Assembly: GCA_009823505.1 (NCBI GenBank)
Contig: VZQC01005691.1
Span: forward strand, 2,973,598 to 3,037,597
DNA: 64,000 nt
Source: Rhizomys pruinosus
Taxonomy: Eukaryota; Chordata; Mammalia; Rodentia; Spalacidae
Direction of reading: 5' to 3'
Shown in pieces: positions 46,945 through 57,705 of the stretch. The stretch's first letter is position 1, and every line of letters starts with the position of its first letter. The position numbers and the translations under genes are program-made. A model generated the notes under the pieces. The model ran no database searches. It had not been told where the DNA came from and saw only the letters and a list, made by a program, of their open reading frames with translations.

Positions 46945-47090
46945 GTGGGAGCGGGGGTCGGGGGGGTGGGGAGGTGGGGGGCGCCACAACAAACCCACCC
47001 CAAAAAACACAACACAAAAACCCACATCCAGTCGGTCCAGGGTGGCGCCTCGTGGATGGGGAGGTGGGGGGGTGGGAAGAAATGGGAGGT
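46945..47090 (+). other. G-rich tracts with G-quadruplex potential
   Basis: 46945-46981 and 47057-47089 each hold four or more runs of three to seven G with short spacers (ggtgggagcgggggtcgggg; gatggggaggtggggg). Such tracts are a normal part of L1 3' UTRs. Confidence 0.7.
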
Positions 47091-47128
47091 GAGGAGATAA
47101 GAAAAATTTGTTTGAAAATGCTATAATG

Positions 47129-47286
47129 ACAGCCAAGTGCGTGACGCACATGAATTTAATCCACCACTTGGGAGGCAGAGGCAGGCGGATCAAAGCCAGC
47201 ATGGTCTATAGAGTGAGTTACAGGCCAGCTGGGTCTACAAGGGAGACCCTGTCTCAAAAAGACCAAAAGAGAGAGAAAGAGAGAGG
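47129..47286 (+). repeat. B1 SINE, diverged, (GA) tail
   Basis: ccaagtgcgtgacgcacatg to gaccctgtctcaaaaagacc, with deletions in the middle and a gagagagaaagagagagg tail. Confidence 0.88.
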
Positions 47287-47326
47287 GGAATGCTATAATG
47301 AAACCTAATACTAATATGCTAATTAG

Positions 47327-47480
47327 GACTCAGGTTCAATTCCCAGCAGCTGCAGGGCAGCTAACGCCAACCTTAACTTCAGGTCAGAGGGTCCAACACC
47401 CTCTTCTGGGCTCTGAGAACACCAGGCATGAACATGTAGGCAAAACAGTTATACATATTTAAAAAAAAAATAAAAAATAG
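47327..47480 (+). repeat. B3-type SINE, 5'-truncated
   Basis: actcaggttcaattcccagc to atacatatttaaaaaaaaaa. Confidence 0.85.
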
Positions 47481-47481
47481 T

Positions 47482-47618
47482 GCTGGGTGTGGTGGCACAG
47501 GCCTTTAATCCCAGCACTCTGGAGGCAGAGGAAGGTGGATCTCTGTGAGTTCAAGGCCAGCCTGGTCTACAGAGTTCCAGGCCAGCTGGGATTACAGGGA
47601 GACCCTGTCTCAAAGACA

Positions 47619-47653
<35 letters not shown>

Positions 47654-47656
47654 ATT
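47482..47656 (+). repeat. B1 SINE with (AAAT)n tail
   Basis: gtgctgggtgtggtggcaca to gggagaccctgtctcaaaga, then about 36 nt of AAAT. Confidence 0.94.
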
Positions 47657-47936
47657 TTTAAAGGCTGTTATTTCAGAAGCACATGTGGCAATAAATAGCT
47701 ACTAAGGGAACTAAAAATAGCCTAGGATAATTTGGCTCTAGATCTGCAATATTTTAGCACTCTATAATCGTTAAGTTCTAATCAATCATTCGCTTTTATT
47801 AGACTTTAGCACAGACATGGATCCTCTTTTTTTCCCCAAGAACTTCAATTCACATCAGGCAAAATATACATACTAAGAAAACAAAAACATTCTCAGAGAA
47901 GGAAAGTAAGAGAAACTGCTGAAAGCAAAATAAAGA

Positions 47937-47995
47937 AAAGAAAAAAAAAAAAAAGTAAAGAAAAAGAAGAAAAAAAAAAAAAAAAAAAAAAAAAC
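47937..47995. repeat. A-rich/poly-A tract
   Basis: Purine-rich aaagaaaaaaaaaaaaaagt followed by a 27-nt A run. It precedes the B1 at 48016. Confidence 0.9.
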
Positions 47996-48015
47996 AGTCC
48001 TAAAATATGCAGGGA

Positions 48016-48161
48016 AGCCGGCGTTGGTGGTGCACGCTTTAATCCCAGCACTCGGGGAGGCAGAGCAGGTGGATCTTTGTGAGTTCAAGGCCAGCCTGAA
48101 TCTACCAGAGCGAATTCCAAGGACAGCTGGGGCTACAGGGAGACCCTGTCTCGAAAGACCG

Positions 48162-48199
<38 letters not shown>
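48016..48199 (+). repeat. B1 SINE with several single-base indels and a long A tail
   Basis: aagccggcgttggtggtgca to ctgtctcgaaagaccgaaaa, ending in about 37 A. Extra or missing bases (actcggggaggcagagcagg, cctgaatctaccagagcg, attccaaggacag) suggest sequencing errors. Confidence 0.92.
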
Positions 48200-48202
<3 letters not shown>

Positions 48203-48521
48203 CAGCTATTCACAGTGAAAATGATAGCACTGTGTGATTAAATTTTGGATGTAAATAAATTTGAGTAAAAATGATAGGAAAGGAGGTACAGGGGTCCTCT
48301 AGTTCTATGAAGTGACAACATGGTAAGATTTAAGTGGAAAGTTGATTACTACAATCTTCAGAGTGAGGTTTCTCAACAAAAGCAAAATTCACAACTTGAG
48401 CCACATAACTGCTTGGTTTGGAGAGCTGTCCTGTGCATGCAGAAAGTTTAAGAGCATCCCCAGTTCCAGTTATTACATGCCAGCAGCATCACCCCTTGTT
48501 GAGACAATAAAAATGTTACAG

Positions 48522-48718
48522 GGCTGAAGAGATGACTCAGTGGTTAAGAGCACTGGCTGCTCTTGCAGAGGACCAGGGTTCAGTTCCCAGCAGCCACATT
48601 ATGGATAACAACTGCCTGTAACTCTAGTTCCAGGGGATCTGATGTTGTCTTCTGGCATCCCTGGGAACTGCATGACATGAGTGCACTTACATGCAGGCAA
48701 AACATTCATGCATATACA
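48522..48718 (+). repeat. B3-type SINE, interrupted in its tail by B1
   Basis: gggctgaagagatgactcag head to attcatgcatatac; the tail continues after the B1 at 48878 (catacatataaatttaaaaa). Confidence 0.92.
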
Positions 48719-48877
48719 TTTTTTTTTTTTTTTTGGTCTTTTTGAGACAGGGTCTCCCTGTAGTCCCAGCTGTCCTGGAACTCACTCTGTAGACCAGGCT
48801 GGCCTCGAACTCACAAAGATCCGCCTGCCTCTGCCTCCCAAGTGCTAGGATTAAAGGCGTGTGCCACCACGCCCAGC
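48719..48877 (-). repeat. B1 SINE
   Basis: T17, gtctttttgagacagggtct, end cacgcccagc. Inserted in the B3 tail. Confidence 0.95.
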
Positions 48878-49129
48878 TCATACATATAAATTTAAAAAAT
48901 AAATAATTTAAAAAATTTTTCCAACAATGACTTTGGATGTTGTCAAACAACCTTTGAAGTATAACAATCACTACCTGAAGGAAGTACTTTAGATAAAATT
49001 ATATGTAGATATAGTATTAAAAGATCAAAAATAAAAGGATGGAAAAGGACATGATGCAAACACTAATTAAAAGAAAGCTAACTAGCTATATTAACATAAG
49101 ATAATGACAATTTTTTTTAAAGATTTAAT

Positions 49130-49280
49130 TTTGGGGTTTTTTTATTTGGTCTTTTTGAGACAGGGTCTGTAGCTCCAGCTGGCCTGGAACTCACTCTGTA
49201 GACCAACCTAGCCTTGAACTCACAGAGATCCGCCTGCCTCTGCCTCCCAAGTGCTGGGATTAAAAGCATGCACCACCATA
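49130..49280 (-). repeat. B1 SINE
   Basis: ggtctttttgagacagggtc with the ctccctg box deleted; end agcatgcaccacc. Confidence 0.92.
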
Positions 49281-49282
49281 AC

Positions 49283-49410
49283 GCTCACACTTTTAACCCT
49301 AGTATTTGAGAGCCAGAGGCAGGCAGATGTCTATGAGTTTGAGGTTAGCCTGGTCTACATTGTTAGTTTCAGACTAGCCATAGTGAAACCCTATCTCAAA
49401 AAAATTTTTT
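49283..49410 (+). repeat. B1 SINE, diverged, head-to-head with the preceding B1
   Basis: gctcacacttttaaccctag to gtgaaaccctatctcaaaaa. Adjacent opposite-strand B1 copies form an inverted pair that could fold in RNA. Confidence 0.85.
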
Positions 49411-49416
49411 TAATTA

Positions 49417-49442
49417 AAAAATGGTTTTGCTGTTGTTGTTGT

Positions 49443-49476
<34 letters not shown>

Positions 49477-49627
49477 GGTTCCTGCAGAGGCCAGAAGAAG
49501 CTATCAGATCCCCTACAACTGTATTTTTAAGTGGTTGTGAACTGCCTGACTTCTGTGCCAGACTGAACTCAGGTCCTCTACAAGAACAGTTAAGTGCCCT
49601 TAATCACTAAGCCATCTCTCCAGCCCC
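49417..49627 (-). repeat. B3-type SINE with GT-expanded tail
   Basis: GT tract at 49445-49469, then cagaggccagaagaagctat, head ending aagccatctctccagcccct. Confidence 0.88.
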
Positions 49628-49639
49628 TGAAAAAAAAAT

Positions 49640-50087
49640 TTTTTTAAGCAGCAAGTAAAAAAAAAGGTACTGGTATTTTAAAAGGCTTAAATCGCCAAAA
49701 AGATGTAACCATCTTAAACATCCATGCACCTGACACCAGACCTTCAAAGCACATGTAGCAAAGCTGATACAAACGAAAAGAGACAAAGTCACAAGAGTAC
49801 TTGAAAAACAAAACCTCTTCTCTCCATATTTACAGAAGAGAAAAAGAATTGGGAGATATACTCGCAACATTATCAATCAATCTGACCTAAACACTATTCA
49901 GGGGGGAAAAAAATCACTATCTGAGAGAATAATACTCTCTTCAAGTACAAAAGGAACATTCACTCAGAGACCACATCCTGGGTTACAGCACCAACCCTAA
50001 TAAATCTAAAATAAATCATACAAAGTATAGTCTCTCATCACAAGTGATTATTTTTTATTTTTTTAGAAATTCTCTTTCTCTTTTTTA

Positions 50088-50124
<37 letters not shown>

Positions 50125-50345
50125 TTTTTTGAGACAGGGTCTCCCTATAGCCCCAGCTGGCCTGGAACTCACTCTGTAGACGAGGCTGGCCTTGAACACA
50201 CAGATCTGCCTGCCTCTGCCTCTGCCTCCCGAGTGCTAGGATTAAAGGCGTGCGCCACCACGCCCGGCGGGATTATTTTTTAAACACTAACAGAAAGATA
50301 CCTTAAAAATCCACAAATGCTTTGTGGGGAAAAACAAACATCAAT
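49640..50345 (+). mobile_element. Old L1, endonuclease region of ORF2
   Basis: atgtaaccatcttaaacatc followed by catgcacctgacacc gives the VTILNIHAPD block of the ORF2 endonuclease. Decayed, with a B1 at 50088-50268. Confidence 0.7.
50088..50268 (-). repeat. B1 SINE
   Basis: T33 tract, gttttttgagacagggtctc, a doubled cctctgcctctgcctcc, end cgcccggc. Confidence 0.94.
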
Positions 50346-50456
50346 CACCAATGATCCAAAGAGGAAAAGCTAATTTCTTATACGCAGAGAAAAAGAGGTT
50401 CACTGGAGATATCATTTAAAAAAAAGTTTGTCACCTCTATTAAAAAGCAAAATAGA

Positions 50457-50685
50457 GGGGCTGGAAAGATGGCTCAGTGGTTAAGAACACTGTCTGCTCC
50501 TGCAGAGGACACTATCTGCTCCTGCAGAGGACCCAGCACCCACATGCCAACTAACATCTTCTGTAATTCCAGAGTAATCTGCTGCTGTCTTCTGACTTCT
50601 ATGGGCATTGTGTGATATGGGTGCACTTACACACATGCAGGCAATACATTCATACACATAAAATAAAAATTTTTTAAATTTTAAA
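50457..50685 (+). repeat. B3-type SINE with a 22-bp internal duplication
   Basis: ggggctggaaagatggctca head. ACACTGTCTGCTCCTGCAGA at 50487 is repeated as ACACTATCTGCTCCTGCAGA at 50509, in the A-box/B-box interval. Confidence 0.92.
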
Positions 50686-50946
50686 GCAAAATAGAAAAGA
50701 CTTCTGAGGACTTCTTTATTTCTAAATAAAGAATTTAATTAATTCTTTAATTAAAAGGTATGGAGTATGGATGAGCCTAACTAATGACAATGGCTGGATC
50801 CATGTACTGACTTCCACCAGGCACCAGGCCAGGCACTACAACTGCACTACAGTACAGTTTGTACTCTACACCATTGAAGGAGGAAAAAATTTCAAGCTCA
50901 AGCAAATATAGCACAAGTCAGAAAAAGACTAATAGTTTTTCATAAA

Positions 50947-51085
50947 GGTTTTTTTTATTTGGTCTTTTTGAGACAGGGTCTCCCTGCAGCCCCAGCTGTC
51001 CCAGAACTGTCCTTGAATTCATGGAGATCTGCCTGTCTCTGCCTCTTGAGTGTTGGGATTAAAGGCATGAGCCACCACGCCTAGC
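50947..51085 (-). repeat. B1 SINE with internal deletion
   Basis: tttggtctttttgagacagg, then ctgtcccagaactgtccttg (the actctgtagaccaggctgg segment is lost), end cacgcctagc. Confidence 0.92.
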
Positions 51086-51111
51086 ATAAACAGTTCTTGT
51101 AAAAAGTATAT

Positions 51112-51267
51112 AGCCAGGCATGGTGGCGCACGCCTTTAATCCCAGCACTCGGAGGACAGAAGCAGGTGGATCTCTGTGAGTTCAAGACCAGCCTGGTCTA
51201 CAGAGCGAGCTCCAGGACAGCTGGGACTACAGGGAGACCCTGTCTCAAAAATGCAAAAAAAAAGTAT
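51112..51267 (+). repeat. B1 SINE
   Basis: agccaggcatggtggcgcac to ggagaccctgtctcaaaaat. Confidence 0.94.
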
Positions 51268-51449
51268 ATAAAAGCAAACACTTCAAATGACAAATGAGCA
51301 AAGGCAATTCACAAAGAATACAGGTAAGCTTACAAACTGCTTAACTGAATCAGGAACTCAAGCTCTTTTTCACTAGACACCTCACTGCCTATATGTCCTA
51401 TACTGTCTGTGTAGAGAAAGGTATGAAGAAACAAATCCAGGAAGCCTTC

Positions 51450-51800
51450 CTGTGATGGTTGCTCTTGATCATCAACTTAATGGGAGTGAAATCACCCTGT
51501 GGAAACAGACCTTTGGGTATGTCTATAAGAATGTCTCAGCCGGGCGTGGTGGCGCACGCCTTTAATCCTAGCACTTGGGAGGCAGAGGCAGGCGGATCTT
51601 TGTGAGTTCAAGGCCAGCCTGGTCTACAGAGCGAGTTCCAGGACAGCTGGGGCTACAGGGAGACCCTGTCTCGAAAAGACCAAAAAAAAAAAAAAAAAGA
51701 ATGTCTCTAGACAGGTTTGGGTAAAAAGGGAAGACTCACTCTGTGTGTGGAACTAGCCCATGGGCTGAGGCCCCAGAAGTCACATCTGATGGAAAAGCAC
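51450..51800 (+). repeat. Rodent interspersed repeat, split by B1
   Basis: ttgatcatcaacttaatggg, cctttgggtatgtctataag and, beyond the B1, gtctctagacaggtttgggt and tgggctgaggccccagaag are one old element of a family also suspected near 2015. Class not named. Confidence 0.5.
51539..51698 (+). repeat. B1 SINE, consensus-like
   Basis: gccgggcgtggtggcgcacg to ctgtctcgaaaagaccaaaa. Target-site duplication AAGAATGTCTC at 51527 and 51697. Confidence 0.97.
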
Positions 51801-52094
51801 CCAACTGATGAAAGATCTAAAAGGACCAGAATGGAGTAGAGAGGCATTGAGGAAGGAGATCACTGGGGAAGCAATGTGAAAGTGCTGATGCTGAAGAGCA
51901 TCAGAAGAGCAAAGAGAAGACACACGATGCCAGGGAAGTATCAGGAAGAAGCTTCAGTCTCATTGCAAGTGTAGCAGGTATTTATTAGAAGTTCTAGGCC
52001 TAAGAATAATTTGTTGTCAAAAGGGACTTTTAAAACATGCAAATTCACCTCCCTGAAGAAGCTACTAAGGGAGGAAAAAAAAAAAATCGATGGT

Positions 52095-53165
52095 TCAACC
52101 CAGCTGTAAAGCCTAATAACCACAGCAACGACCAGGACAGCAACCTATTTCTATTGGTGCAGTAGTGGCACTTTTATCTTGGGAGCAATGGGAGGGAACT
52201 GATATATGGTACTGTAAACATAGCCAAATACACATCGCTGGAAAGGTCATAGACTCTAAAGAACTTGGGTCTGTCACAACCCTAGGCAAATGTAATTTAT
52301 TAATACATACAAAAATATGTATCCTGATATTTACAGACAAGTATAACTCTCACCACTCATCAAAGAAGCTCCTTTTTCCAATAGACGGAGACTATTACAG
52401 AGTTCTACAACTGGTCAAACACAAAGAATAAGTGTCTGTGAGATGAATAAGTGAAACATCTGCAATGCAACCTCTACACCTAGGGCTCAGAGAAGATAGC
52501 AGAACAGGAGGCTTCCTCATGCAATGAGGGTGATGAACACAGAAGGCCGCAACTGGCCAAAGTGTAGCGACTAAGAGACTGCAGAATGTATGTTCCCGAA
52601 CAGGACTTCTATATTAAACCTCAGCCACCGAAGGCACAGAGAACATTTTGGAAGAGGGCACAAAAAAGACTGTAAGAGCCATGGGAAGTGGATGACCACA
52701 AGGAAACAGTTTTCCAGGGAGCCAGGAACTTGCTCATATGAACTTGCAACAATGGTGAGAGCATGCACAAGACCCATGCAAACTCAAACCAGACAAAAAC
52801 CTAGCACAGAAGTGGGGAAATGGGTAAGAAGCTCCAACCTTAGTTGAGTTAACATATATGACAGACTGCATGAATCCAGTGGGGCGGGGGGTGGGCTATA
52901 GGGGATGCAGATAGGGATCTAAATATGATTAAGATGCACTGATGGCCGGGCATAGTGGCGCACACCTTTAATCCTAGCACTTGGGAGGCAGAGACAGGCG
53001 GATCTTTGTGAGTTCAAGGCCAGCCTGGTCTACAAGGTGAGTTCCAGGACAGCTGGGGCTACAGGGAGACCCTGTCTCCCTGTCTCGAAAAGACCCAAAA
53101 AAAAAAAAAAAAAAAAGATGCACTGATGAAATGGCCAAAAATTCAATTAAAAAACTGAAAACATA
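52095..53165 (+). mobile_element. L1-type 3' end, copy 3
   Basis: Colinear with 8285-9325 (agcctaataaccacagcaac, atttacagacaagtataact, caggacttctatattaaacc, gcatgcacaagacccatgca, G-rich block, attcaattaaaaa). A B1 at 52944-53116 splits its last part. Confidence 0.55.
52944..53116 (+). repeat. B1 SINE
   Basis: ggccgggcatagtggcgcac, with a repeated ctgtctccctgtctc, long A tail. Target-site duplication GATGCACTGATG at 52931 and 53117. Confidence 0.95.
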
Positions 53166-53204
53166 CAAATTTAATCAAGTGGATTAAGTAATTTTTTTGT
53201 TGTT

Positions 53205-53316
53205 ATTTATAACAGGGCCTCACTATATATAGGCCCGGGCTGGCCTCAAACCCACTTGAAACCTTACTACCTCAGCTTCCAGAGTAGTGGAGTTACAGGC
53301 ATCCACTACCTACACA
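53205..53316 (-). repeat. Old B1-like SINE
   Basis: ataacagggcctcactatat, gctggcctcaaacccacttg, ctcagcttccagagtagtgg. Confidence 0.6.
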
Positions 53317-53859
53317 TCTTAGAAAAGAAGGCCAACAGTTTTGGACAAATAGACCCTCTTTACTGTTGGGAAATGGTGAACAACCTGTGAAGCCTTTATG
53401 TTATCAAACAGTAATGTGCATCCACTTTATAATATCTCACTACCCATGGAAACTAAATGTGTAAAAATTTATCTACAAAGATAATCATATCTGTACTGGG
53501 ACATTTGAAAGAGGAACCAAGGAAGTGGAGAAGGTTTTACTACCCATGATTAAAGAGCTGTTAAATACATGATGGAATCTCTATGGCTGAAGGATAGTAA
53601 AATGGAAAATTAAAGGGTCATTAGAAAAGAAAGGAGCCCCTAACCCTGCTGACTGTGAATGATGGGAATCTCAGGAACAAGATTATAAGCCTAGTTTACA
53701 GTCAAAATGTATCTTGAGTTCCCTGTGACCTACTTATAGTAGGGATTCCTTTGAGCTTTGTAACTTATGTTTTACCTTATGAGCCTATAAACCATACCTA
53801 CAACTCAGAAACCACCTGATGATCTCATTCTTTTGTTTAGAGGTTTGTTTTGTGGGGTG

Positions 53860-54096
53860 GTTTTTTGTTTTTTTTTTGGGGGGGGGGTTAAGACAGGGTC
53901 ACATGTAAGCCAAACTGCCCTTACACTCACTATGTAGCCAAGGATGGTCCTGAAGTCCTGATCCTCCTGCCTAACCCTCCCATTGCTGGGATCATCATAT
54001 GTATCACATTTTACCAGTGCTGGAGATAGAAACCTGGATTTCAATTTCATGGACACTAACTAGGCAAACACTCCCCAATGTTCCACATCCCTAGCC
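53860..54096 (-). repeat. B4/RSINE1-type SINE (ID plus B1)
   Basis: The B1-like part at 53885-53995 (taagacagggtcacatgtaa) is joined to a complementary ID head at 54015-54096 (gcaaacactccccaatgttc). Confidence 0.72.
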
Positions 54097-54269
54097 CATG
54101 ATCTCATTTCCTAAAGAAAGGTTCCAAAATGTACTTTTTATTCAATATTTTAAATCCTTAATACAATATAACTTCAAAAGCCATGAAAATCATATGAATA
54201 GTTTCTGTTGAGAAAACTTAAATGAGATTCTCTTTTGAGAAGCCCATGCCTACTTTAGGGTAATTCTGT

Positions 54270-54480
54270 CCTTTTCTTTATTATTTATTATCTGTGGCTG
54301 GATATCCATGCATGCACACATCTGCATATGCACACTACGGGGTACAGGTACCTTTGGAGACTGAAGGGCAACTATCAAGAGTTGGTTCTCTCCTTCCACC
54401 TTAGGTTTTGGGGATCAAACTCAGGCCTGTGGGCTTGTGTAACAAGTACTTTTACCCAATAAGCCATCTTATCAGCACGA
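54270..54480 (-). repeat. Old tRNA-derived SINE (B2/B3 superfamily)
   Basis: ttttggggatcaaactcagg and acccaataagccatcttatc are the complement of the box-B and head regions; the tail side is diverged. Confidence 0.6.
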
Positions 54481-54512
54481 TGTTATGGTTTTTGTTGGGA
54501 GGGGTTGTTTTG

Positions 54513-54640
54513 TTGTGTTTTGTTGAGACAGGGTCTCCCTGTAGCCCCAGCTGGCCTGAACTGTCTACAGAGACCAGGCTGTCTCTGCTTCTGCCTCCCA
54601 AAAGCTGGGATTAAAGGTGTGCACCACCATGCCTAGCCTA
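54513..54640 (-). repeat. B1 SINE with deletions
   Basis: gttgagacagggtctccctg, shortened middle, end caccaccatgcctagcc. Confidence 0.9.
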
Positions 54641-55033
54641 GTACTATGATTTTCTGAAGTTTGTCTTACTCTCCAAATGCCCAGTTTAAATCTGTATTAA
54701 ACCTTTTCTTAATAAACTCCAATTTTCCTTCATGCTGACTTGGTCTGAAATTCTTTTCTGCAGTGTAAGTTGAGAAACCTGACTTCTGAGTTAAAGTATC
54801 TAAAAGGGACTCCTGGGGCTGTTATAGGTTAACAGTTTAGGGTTATATCTCTCACTCTGTCTTGCCAGTAAGAATGAAATCTACAAGACCTTCTATTAAG
54901 CACAGATACACTGGAAGAAATGGCAGTTTTTCCATCCTCTTTTAACATCCACTCAACCGATCAAACTGTTAATTCATTTTAGTATCTCCATATAATCTAC
55001 AAAATATATTTTAGGTGAAGATATGTGTGTGCA

Positions 55034-55102
55034 TGAGAGAGAGAAAGAGAAAGAGAAAAAGAAAAAGAGAAAGAGAAAAAGAGAGAAAGAGAAAGAGAGA
55101 GA
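55034..55102. repeat. Purine tract (GA/AAAGAG)n
   Basis: About 69 nt with no pyrimidines on the plus strand. Confidence 0.95.
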
Positions 55103-55735
55103 TCTGTGAAAGTAAAGCAAATAATATTTTCCCTGAAAAAGTCCTTTTTCTTATTTTTTTGCATAAGATCACATCATTCAAGCATATTTTAAACTAGAAA
55201 AATGTTTATTCAAAAGCAACTAAAATTTAAAATACCACCTAATACATCATACACAAAATGAGATTTTTTTTAGGTTTTTTTTTTTCATTAAGTTCTCTCA
55301 ACAACCATGCTGCACTTTAGCAAAGTTGAATGCTAGAGAAGCAATGTGATAAGTTCTTAGAGCTAACGAATATGAGTAATGCCATGTTTAGTAATCCAGA
55401 CTTAAAAAATGTAGCCTTTGAACTGAGAAGCAATTTATTCCATTTCCAAAGCAATTTTCCTATTGTATTGAAAATTTTATAACAGTATTTAAAAACAATA
55501 AGATGATGAATAATGGATTTTTTTTCAGAGGCAGGATAAGCAGAGAATCTTAAGTGTCTTTGTTGCCTGGTGTCATACACACTGAATCGGTTTGTCACTC
55601 AAGAGAAATCAACGTTTCCAGCAATTAAGTATAATTCTAGAAACATTTTTAAAGCGAGTAAAAACAATGTGAACAAAGACGACAGGATAGATGACACAAA
55701 CCCAAGAGAACAGCCTCACTTAAGAAGGACAGCCA

Positions 55736-55893
55736 CGCCGGGCGTGGTGGCGCACGCCTTTAATCCTAGCACTCGGGAGGCAGAGGCAGGCGGATCTTTG
55801 TGAGTTCAAGGCCAGCCTGGTCTACAGAGTAAGTTCCAGGACAGCTGGGGCTACAGGAAAACCCTGTCTCGAAAAGACCAAAAAAAAAAAAAG
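55736..55893 (+). repeat. B1 SINE, consensus-like
   Basis: gccgggcgtggtggcgcacg to ctgtctcgaaaagaccaaaa. Target-site duplication AAGGACAGCCAC at 55725 and 55892. Confidence 0.97.
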
Positions 55894-56454
55894 GACAGCC
55901 ACCTAAGTTGTCATCCAAGGCTTTCAACAGAACACTCAGAAAAGACACTGTTATGCTAAGAAAAGGGGCGACTACCAGAGGCTTTCAACAGAATGTTCTG
56001 TTCAGGTACCCGAGGAAGTACAATTTACATGAAGCTAAATGAAAGGAGGTCAATGCAGTGAACTATCCTACACCCAAATGTTACCTTAAATGTCTAACAG
56101 CCTTAGTGCTTCCTTTGGATAAGAACACTTCTGAGATTTATATTAAATGAGGAAATAAATTTAAAATACACCCAATGTTTAAAACTTCTTTAGGAAAAAT
56201 AAACATATCCCCCTTTGCCTGCATGCTAACAAAGTAGAAAAACTAAGTAACATAACTAAGTACTATAAAGAAATGTGCAGATTTTCTCCATCAAATGGAG
56301 CTGTGGAGCCCAATTATGTCATTTATGGGGATTAAGTAGTAAGCTATATGAACAGACGAGAAACTGGATACTCCCTCTTCTAACTACAGAAAAAAAAAGT
56401 ACACTATGGCTGAGCTGCTCTGTCCAAATATCATGCAAAACAGTGTCTCACAGG

Positions 56455-57010
56455 TAGTCACAAAGAATTCACCAAGACCATGAAGTGGCAAAGAGAGAAT
56501 TTATTGAAATACTGAGAGAGAGCAGCAGGTAAGTTCCCAGAGTAAGTTTCAAGCCATTGTGGGGGAATGGAAGTTCTTTTATTACACGTGAAGGGAATTT
56601 ATTTGGCCTCATCATCATGATCCTTTGAGTGGGGTCTACATCTATCTAGGTGGACTGTCAGCCATCTCATCACCTTGATAAATAGTAAACTTTATAGCAG
56701 AATTTATTTTTCTTCAGAGTGGTCACTTGTGTAAGGTGGCACGGTAATTAGGAGTTAGGCTCCAAATGTCTATGTAAGATATCATGGGTCACTAGAAGTC
56801 AAGCCTGATTATTGTGTGGTCATTTTGTCTCTTTGCCCTCCAAACTAATGTAATAGAAGCTTAACCTCTATGTCTCAGTGTCAGGAAGTTGTACCTACCT
56901 AGAAGTGTTTCTGTCAGGAGGGTGCCCTCACAATGGGTAAATGCCACCATAAAGGGACTGCCTCTCTCATGGTCTTCTGCCACACAGAGAAATGGCAAGA
57001 TGGCATCAAG
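56455..57010 (-). repeat. Possible retroviral LTR, solitary
   Basis: On the minus strand an AATAAATTCTCTCTTTGCCA motif (near 56500) is followed by ggtcttggtgaattctttgt, an R/U5-like arrangement with a polyadenylation signal. No internal retroviral genes or partner LTR were seen. Ends are uncertain. Confidence 0.4.
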
Positions 57011-57302
57011 AGATGCCAGCACCTGTTCTTGAACTACGTAGTGTCTAGAACTGTGAGGCTGTCTTTTACAAATTGTCTAAACTCAAATATTCTGTTATAG
57101 CAAAACAAAACATATTAAAACTAAAAGTAATAGTAAAATAGAATAATGATCAAATTAATTAAAGTAATGGTACCAAGAAAAAAGTCGTGATCTTGGTAGC
57201 AAAAATTTGCAACAAAAGGAGGTCTGGCAGTTCCCTTAACCTGAAAAGTAGCAGTACAGATAACAACCTTGAACTACTGATTTCTAAAAAAGTTCTACTT
57301 GA

Positions 57303-57468
57303 GCCGGGCGTGGTGGCGCACGCCTTTAATCCTAGCACTTGGGAGGCAGAGGCAGGCAGATCTTTGTGAGTTCAAGGCCAGCCTGGTCTACAGAGTGAGT
57401 TCTAGGACATCTGGGACTACAGGGAGACCCTGTCTCGAAAAACAACAAAAACAACAACAACAACAAAA
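57303..57468 (+). repeat. B1 SINE, consensus-like
   Basis: gccgggcgtggtggcgcacg to ctgtctcgaaaaacaacaaa, with an ACA-rich tail. Target-site duplication GTTCTACTTGA at 57291 and about 57471. Confidence 0.96.
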
Positions 57469-57555
57469 AATGTTCTACTTGAAACCTACAAAATTATTTG
57501 AGTATGATACATAGGAACTTCAGAACTGAAATTAGTGATATAATACCCAATTTTT

Positions 57556-57705
57556 TTTTTTTTTTTGGTCTTTTCGAGACAGGGTCTCCCTGTAGCCCCA
57601 GCTGTCCTGGAACTCACTCTGTAGACCAGACTGGCCTTGAACTCACAAAGATCCGCCTGCCTCTGCCTCCAAAGTGCTAGGATTAAAGGCGTGTGCCACC
57701 ACGGC
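57556..57705 (-). repeat. B1 SINE
   Basis: T tract, gtcttttcgagacagggtct, end ccaccacggc (shortened). Target-site duplication TATAATACCCAATTTTT at about 57539 and 57706. Confidence 0.96.

Larger units (their letters stand above)
45962..47115 (+). mobile_element. L1 3' half (ORF2 C-terminus and 3' UTR), decayed
   Basis: Landmarks are gaacagaactccaatcgcac, tttcttcacagcaaaggaaa, aacaaatgctggaggatgca, then a G-rich 3' UTR at 46945-47090. A minus-strand B1 splits it at 46063-46222. No intact frame. Confidence 0.82.

Noticed and set aside
46831..47202. Pro-rich 88-123 aa frames on the minus strand
   Set aside because: Translation of the complement of the L1 G-rich 3' UTR.
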